The translations under genes and the position numbers were made by a program. DNA of 11,580 nucleotides from an uncultured Collinsella sp. GTDB lineage: Bacteria; Actinomycetota; Coriobacteriia; Coriobacteriales; Coriobacteriaceae. The stretch is taken from the NCBI GenBank assembly GCA_902496455.1, contig CABVAY010000047.1:1-11580 (forward strand). The letters are read 5' to 3'. Positions 8,068-11,580 of the stretch are shown here, piece by piece (position 1 is the stretch's first letter; each line of letters opens with the position of its first letter). The notes below the pieces were generated by a model, which searched no databases, was not told the origin of the DNA, and saw only the letters and a program-made list of their open reading frames with translations.

Positions 8068-9923
8068 TGGCAGACGAGACCAAGACCCAAATTCCCAAGC
8101 CCACCCGCCAGCGTGGTCCCATGGGCCGCATGGGCGGCATGCGTCGCGGCGAAAAGGCCAAGGACTTTAAGGGCACCATGAGGCAGCTGCTCGGCTATAT
8201 CGGCCAGCACAAGATTGCCGTGTTTGCCGCCGTCGCCTTTGCCGTGTGCTCGGTCATCTTTAATATTGTGGGACCCAAGGTGCTCGGTCAGGTTACGACC
8301 AAGCTGTTCGAGGGCCTGGTTGCCAAGGTCAACGGCACCGGCGATGTCGACTTTGACTGGATTGCCAAGACGCTCGGCTTTTTGCTCTGCCTGTATCTGG
8401 CGAGCTCTGCCTGCAGCCTGATCCAGGGCTGGCTCATGACCGGTGTCACGCAAAAGATCTGCTACCGCATGCGCAAGGAGATTGCCGCCAAGATTGCCGT
8501 CGTGCCGATGAGCTACTTCAACGGCCACAGCAAGGGCGACGTGCTCAGCCGCATCACCAACGACGTCGATACGCTGGGTCAGTCGCTCAACCAGAGCGTG
8601 ACGCAGCTCATCACGTCGGTGACGCAGATTATCGGCGTGCTCGTCATGATGCTGTCGATCAGCCTGCCGCTCACCGGCGTCACCGTGCTCACGCTGCCGG
8701 CAGCCGCAATTATCTTGATGGTGATGATTCACTTCTCGCAGCCGTACTTCCGCGAGCAGCAGCAGGTCCTGGGCGCCGTCAACGGCATTATCGAGGAGGA
8801 CTTTGCCGGTCAAAACGTCATTCAGGTGTTCGACCGCGCCGAGGCCTCAATCGAGGAGTTCGACCGTCAAAACGACCGCCTGTTTATTAGTGGCTGGCGT
8901 TCGCAGTTCCTGTCGGGCCTGATGATGCCGCTTATGAGCCTGGTGGGCAACATGGGTTACGTGGGCGTTGTCGTGGTGGGCGCGCAGCTCGCGCTGACCG
9001 GCAATGCCACGCCCGGCGACATCCAGAGCTTTATCCAGTACGTGCGCAACTTTACGCAACCCGTGCAGCAGCTGGGCAACGTGAGCAACACGATGCAGTC
9101 GATGGCAGCTGCCACCGAGCGTGTGTTTGAGTTTTTAGCCGCACCCGAGGAGGAGCAGAAGGCCGACGCGCAGATCCCTGAGAAGCGCCCCGGCCACGTG
9201 GAGTTTGACCATGTGAAGTTTGGCTATACGCCCGACAAGACCATCATCCACGACTTTAGCTGCGAGGCGCAGCCCGGCCAGACCATCGCCATCGTCGGCC
9301 CCACCGGCGCCGGCAAGACCACGCTCATTAAGCTGCTGCAGCGTTTCTACGATGTGGACGACGGTTCGCTGCGTGTCGAGGGCGTCGACGTGCGCGACTG
9401 GGACCGCGCGGCGCTGCGCGGCGAGTTTGCCATGGTGCTGCAGGATACCTGGCTGTTTAACGGCACCATCCGCGAAAACATCCGCTACGGACGCCCCGAT
9501 GCGAGCGATGCCGAGGTCGAAGCCGCTGCACGTGCCGCACGCTGCGACCACTTTATCCATACGCTCGCCGGCGGCTACGACTTTATGATCAACGAGGAGG
9601 GCACTAACCTGTCGCAGGGTCAGCGCCAGCTCGTGACCATCGCCCGTGCCATTTTGGCCGACCGCCCGGCGCTGATTCTGGACGAGGCGACCTCCAACGT
9701 CGATACCCGTACCGAGGAGCTTATTCAGCGTGCCATGGATGCGCTGATGCAGGGCCGTACCAGCTTTGTTATCGCGCACCGCCTGTCCACGATCCGCAAC
9801 GCCGACGTGATCTTGGTAATTCGCGACGGCGACATCGTCGAGAAGGGCACGCACGACGAATTGCTCGCCCAGGGCGGCTTCTACGCCGACCTGTACAACT
9901 CGCAGTTCGACGAAGCGGCGTAA
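8067..9923 (+). CDS. ABC exporter half-transporter, catalytic partner
   Basis: The 618-aa protein has a cytoplasmic basic N-terminus (RQRGPMGRMGGMRRGEK, 14-30), a six-helix exporter membrane domain (about 48-345) and a nucleotide-binding domain. Walker A is GPTGAGKT (411-418), Q-loop Q459, signature NLSQGQ (514-519), Walker B with catalytic Glu540 (LILDEA), and switch His571 (IAHRLS). Its catalytic residues are intact but its signature has Gln in place of the usual first Gly. Joined with the canonical signature of the upstream protein, it would form the one competent ATP site of a heterodimer, while the other site is degenerate, as known for TM287/288-like exporters. The ATG overlaps the upstream TAA by one base (TAATG) and AAGGAGG lies 9 nt before it, so translation is coupled. 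A strong terminator follows. Confidence 0.93.
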   Translation: MADETKTQIPKPTRQRGPMGRMGGMRRGEKAKDFKGTMRQLLGYIGQHKIAVFAAVAFAVCSVIFNIVGPKVLGQVTTKLFEGLVAKVNGTGDVDFDWIAKTLGFLLCLYLASSACSLIQGWLMTGVTQKICYRMRKEIAAKIAVVPMSYFNGHSKGDVLSRITNDVDTLGQSLNQSVTQLITSVTQIIGVLVMMLSISLPLTGVTVLTLPAAAIILMVMIHFSQPYFREQQQVLGAVNGIIEEDFAGQNVIQVFDRAEASIEEFDRQNDRLFISGWRSQFLSGLMMPLMSLVGNMGYVGVVVVGAQLALTGNATPGDIQSFIQYVRNFTQPVQQLGNVSNTMQSMAAATERVFEFLAAPEEEQKADAQIPEKRPGHVEFDHVKFGYTPDKTIIHDFSCEAQPGQTIAIVGPTGAGKTTLIKLLQRFYDVDDGSLRVEGVDVRDWDRAALRGEFAMVLQDTWLFNGTIRENIRYGRPDASDAEVEAAARAARCDHFIHTLAGGYDFMINEEGTNLSQGQRQLVTIARAILADRPALILDEATSNVDTRTEELIQRAMDALMQGRTSFVIAHRLSTIRNADVILVIRDGDIVEKGTHDELLAQGGFYADLYNSQFDEAA

Positions 9924-9954
9924 ATTCTGCCGCAGGGAACGAATAACGCCCGAG

Positions 9955-9989
9955 AACGGGGGCGCAGGACAACCTGCGCTCCCGTTTTT
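9955..9989 (+). terminator. intrinsic terminator of the marR-ABC operon
   Basis: A 14-bp stem (9955-9968 with 9973-9986, one G-U pair) with an ACAA loop ends in a TTTTT run (9985-9989). It lies 31 nt after the stop of the second ABC gene and is a textbook rho-independent terminator. Confidence 0.92.
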
Positions 9990-10043
9990 GTTCTGCGGCC
10001 CTCGAACCGCCTCCCCTGGGACCTGATTGACAGCCCCTTCCAA

Positions 10044-10282
10044 ACCCTGTGAGCAAAAAATAGCAAATATGAGTACTGTCACCTTTTTAGTAACAGCCAA
10101 AACCGCCTCAAACGACCTCTTTGCGGCCTCTATACGCCTTCAAATTAATAAAACGCCCGTTAGCAGGCTTCCGTCTGCCAACGTTAATGAACATATTAAT
10201 CACTTTGTCTATTATCTCGCTAGACGGATATGTTACTAGGTTAGCAACCGTACTCATATTTGGCATTTTTTGCCCACAGGGT
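10044..10282. repeat. 239-bp non-coding element with 33-bp terminal inverted repeats
   Basis: Left end 10044-10076 and right end 10250-10282 are inverted copies with 30 of 33 positions matching; the shared core runs GCAAAAAAT-NN-CAAATATGAGTAC. In the same register an inner TAGTAACA (10088-10095) pairs with 10231-10238. A central hairpin (10158-10166 with 10175-10183, one mismatch) and an ATTAATA/TATTAAT pair (10144-10150, 10194-10200) make most of the element a loose palindrome. It is AT-rich against its surroundings and has no supported gene; a 70-codon frame from a TTG at 10027 lacks a ribosome site and family features. I see no clear target-site duplication at the edges. A miniature inverted-repeat transposable element is the best fit; a structured RNA locus is the alternative. 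Confidence 0.6.
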
Positions 10283-10363
10283 GTTTCCTAGGGAACCGAC
10301 AACAGCCTTAGGGTCCCGCGCGACGCCACTCCCTCCCGGTATCCGCCGACGTTCCCCCATATA
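10283..10363. other. GC-rich spacer without a recognised feature
   Basis: Between the inverted-repeat element and the 13-bp hairpin I see only short local dyads, such as TTCC-TAG-GGAA at about 10285-10295, and no coding signal or known regulatory motif. Confidence 0.4.
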
Positions 10364-10401
10364 AAACCTGCCAAAATAAACCTGTCCCTTTTGGCAGGTT
10401 T
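10364..10401. terminator. 13-bp hairpin upstream of the DAHP synthase promoter
   Basis: AAACCTGCCAAAA (10364-10376) pairs perfectly with 10389-10401 around a 12-nt loop that itself repeats AAACCTG (10378-10384). On the minus strand the CCTGCC/GGCAGG stem is followed by TTTTATAT; on the plus strand only by TTTC. It lies 16 nt upstream of the -35 of the next gene, so it would not be in that gene's transcript. A bidirectional terminator insulating the promoter or an operator palindrome are both possible. Confidence 0.5.
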
Positions 10402-10416
10402 CGGGGTGGCAAGGGC

Positions 10417-10445
10417 TTGCACTTTAGCGTGCGACAGCGGATAAT
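10417..10445 (+). promoter_or_regulatory. near-consensus sigma-70-type promoter of the DAHP synthase gene
   Basis: TTGCAC (10417-10422) and GATAAT (10440-10445) are separated by exactly 17 nt, one of the best promoter matches in the window. Transcription should start near 10452, giving a leader of about 48 nt that carries an AGGAGG ribosome site. No operator is obvious, though an imperfect dyad (TTGCAC/GTGCGA) spans the -35 and spacer. Confidence 0.7.
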
Positions 10446-10499
10446 GCCGAGCACTCGACAATACGCTTATTGCTCTTTCTATAGATTGAGGAGGCCCCT

Positions 10500-11531
10500 A
10501 TGGCCATGGAATTCAAACGCAGGCTGCCGATCCCCATGGAGATCCGCGAGGAAATGCCGCTTTCTGCCGAGCTTACCGCCAAAAAGCAGGCATTTGACGC
10601 CGAGGTCGCCAAAGTCTTTACCGGCGAGGACGCACGCAAGGTGCTCATCATCGGCCCGTGCTCTGCCGACCGCGAGGATTCGGTCCTCGAGTACATGAAC
10701 CGACTGGCCAAGACCGCCGAGGAGGTCAAGGACAAGCTCATCATCATTCCGCGCGTCTACACCAATAAGCCGCGCACCAAGGGCACCGGCTACAAGGGCC
10801 TGCTGCACAACCCCAACCCCGAGGCTCCCGACGACCTGCTCGAGGGCGTCAAGGCCATCCGCCATATGCACCTGCGCGTTATTAAGGAAACAGGCTTCTT
10901 CACCGCCGACGAGATGCTCTATCCGTCCAACTACCAGTACCTCGTTGACCTGCTGAGCTATGTGGCCGTGGGCGCACGCTCGGTCGAAAACCAGGAGCAT
11001 CGCCTGGTGTCGAGCGGCATTTCGGTACCCGTCGGCATGAAGAATCCCACTGCCGGTTCCACCACCGTTATGCTCAACTCCATTTACGCCGCGCAGGCGC
11101 ACCAGAGCTTCATCTTCCGCAACTGGGAGGTCGAGTGCGATGGCAACCCGCTCGCACACGCCGTTATGCGTGGCTACATCGGTCTCGATGGGCGCACCTA
11201 CCCCAACTACCACTACGAACACCTGGAACGCCTGGCCGAACGCTATACCGAGCATGCCGGCTATGCCAATCCGGCAGCGGTCATCGACTGCAACCACGAC
11301 AACTCGGGCAAGCGTCCGCTGGAGCAGTATCGCATTTGCAAGGAGGTGCTCGACAGCTGCCGCCGCAACGAGTCCATCTCCAAGCTGGTCAAGGGCTTTA
11401 TGATCGAGTCCTACCTAGAAGACGGCAACCAGCCGGTCGACGGCGGCGTCTTTGGCAAGTCGATCACCGATCCGTGCCTGGGCTGGGAAAAGACCGACTA
11501 CCTCATCCACGAGATCGCGGAACGTATTTAG
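10500..11531 (+). CDS. aroF: 3-deoxy-7-phosphoheptulonate (DAHP) synthase, AroFGH type
   Basis: DAHP synthase condenses phosphoenolpyruvate with erythrose 4-phosphate, the first step of the shikimate pathway to aromatic amino acids. At 343 aa it has the usual length of the class I AroF/G/H enzymes. Conserved stretches are IIGPCSADRED (50-60), PRVYTNKPRTKGTGYKGL (84-101), GARSVENQEHRLVSSG (158-173), VPVGMKNPT (176-184), DCNHDNSGK (263-271), IESYLEDGNQ (302-311) and KSITDPCLGW (320-329). Expected metal ligands are Cys54, His266, Glu303 and Asp324; Lys90 and Arg92 lie in the substrate loop. ATG at 10500 has AGGAGG (10489-10494) 5 nt upstream; a second in-frame ATG at 10506 would be 11 nt away and is less likely. 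It appears monocistronic, with its own promoter and a hairpin after the stop. Which aromatic amino acid, if any, inhibits it cannot be read; the aroF/G/H choice of symbol is arbitrary. Confidence 0.92.
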   Translation: MAMEFKRRLPIPMEIREEMPLSAELTAKKQAFDAEVAKVFTGEDARKVLIIGPCSADREDSVLEYMNRLAKTAEEVKDKLIIIPRVYTNKPRTKGTGYKGLLHNPNPEAPDDLLEGVKAIRHMHLRVIKETGFFTADEMLYPSNYQYLVDLLSYVAVGARSVENQEHRLVSSGISVPVGMKNPTAGSTTVMLNSIYAAQAHQSFIFRNWEVECDGNPLAHAVMRGYIGLDGRTYPNYHYEHLERLAERYTEHAGYANPAAVIDCNHDNSGKRPLEQYRICKEVLDSCRRNESISKLVKGFMIESYLEDGNQPVDGGVFGKSITDPCLGWEKTDYLIHEIAERI

Positions 11532-11558
11532 TTACGCGGTTTTACCAAACCGCGTAAC
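11531..11558 (+). terminator. hairpin at the end of the DAHP synthase gene
   Basis: GTTACGCGGTTT (11531-11542) pairs perfectly over 12 bp with 11547-11558 around a 4-nt loop. The stem starts at the last base of the TAG stop codon. No T tract follows, so it may terminate weakly, protect the mRNA 3' end, or serve a converging gene beyond the window. Confidence 0.5.
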
Positions 11559-11580
11559 GGCTCGACGCTGCAAACCCGCC

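Noticed and set aside
10027..10239. 70-codon open frame across the inverted-repeat element.
   Set aside because: It needs a TTG start without a ribosome site, covers one terminal repeat and most of the palindromic centre, and shows no recognisable protein features.
10300..10412. T-box-like words (AGGGTCCCGCGCG near 10310 and GGGGTGGCA near 10403) upstream of an aromatic biosynthesis gene.
   Set aside because: Neither matches the T-box core AGGGTGGNACCGCG, no specifier stem is visible, and the promoter at 10417-10445 would leave both outside the transcript.
10417..10698. Aromatic-rich frame (QYAYCSFYRL, later WPW) just before the DAHP synthase gene, resembling an attenuator leader peptide.
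   Set aside because: Its ATG at 10444 lies inside the -10 box and upstream of the likely transcription start, it has no ribosome site, and the frame continues to 10698 inside the DAHP synthase gene. The Tyr/Phe codons reflect the local AT-rich sequence.

Overview
The window reads like a chromosomal segment of a high-GC, anaerobic, fermentative Gram-positive bacterium. The protein set (pyruvate formate-lyase, a KDG-permease family transporter, a MarR-controlled ABC exporter pair), GTG starts, strong AGGAG-type ribosome sites and codon use suggest a Coriobacteriia member such as Collinsella. That assignment is inference; there is no rRNA or other marker here.

Layout. Positions 1-273 hold no convincing gene but two large inverted-repeat structures (55-97 and 152-255). 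On the minus strand, read from 5006 downward, come an SDR-family oxidoreductase (4257-5006), a 2-keto-3-deoxygluconate-permease family transporter (3129-4148), then, after a strong terminator hairpin and a long non-coding leader, the pyruvate formate-lyase locus. On the plus strand, diverging from the SDR gene, lies a compact operon: a MarR regulator (5255-5704) and two ABC exporter half-transporters (5701-8067, 8067-9923), with 4-nt and 1-nt overlaps and a textbook terminator at 9955-9989. A non-coding stretch of about 570 bases follows, holding a 239-bp element with 33-bp terminal inverted repeats, a 13-bp hairpin and a near-consensus promoter. The window ends with an AroFGH-type DAHP synthase (10500-11531) and a 12-bp hairpin.

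The most striking point is that pyruvate formate-lyase is encoded in two pieces. The 683-aa product carries the thiyl-radical Cys-Cys pair but stops just before the glycyl-radical domain. That domain (RVSGYAV) is a separate 83-aa cistron 85 nt downstream, in another frame and with its own ribosome site. The gap contains a 10-bp palindrome overlapping an extended -10 sequence and a second GC-rich stem-loop, so the radical-bearing piece may have its own control.

The other functional unit is the MarR-ABC-ABC operon. The two ABC proteins show the complementary sequence defects of a heterodimeric exporter with one degenerate ATP site, and the first carries a roughly 200-residue Met/Gln-rich insertion after its first membrane helix. 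Upstream of marR, a 26-bp dyad suits an autoregulatory operator, and an adjoining 15-bp inverted repeat would bury the GTG start codon in an RNA stem.
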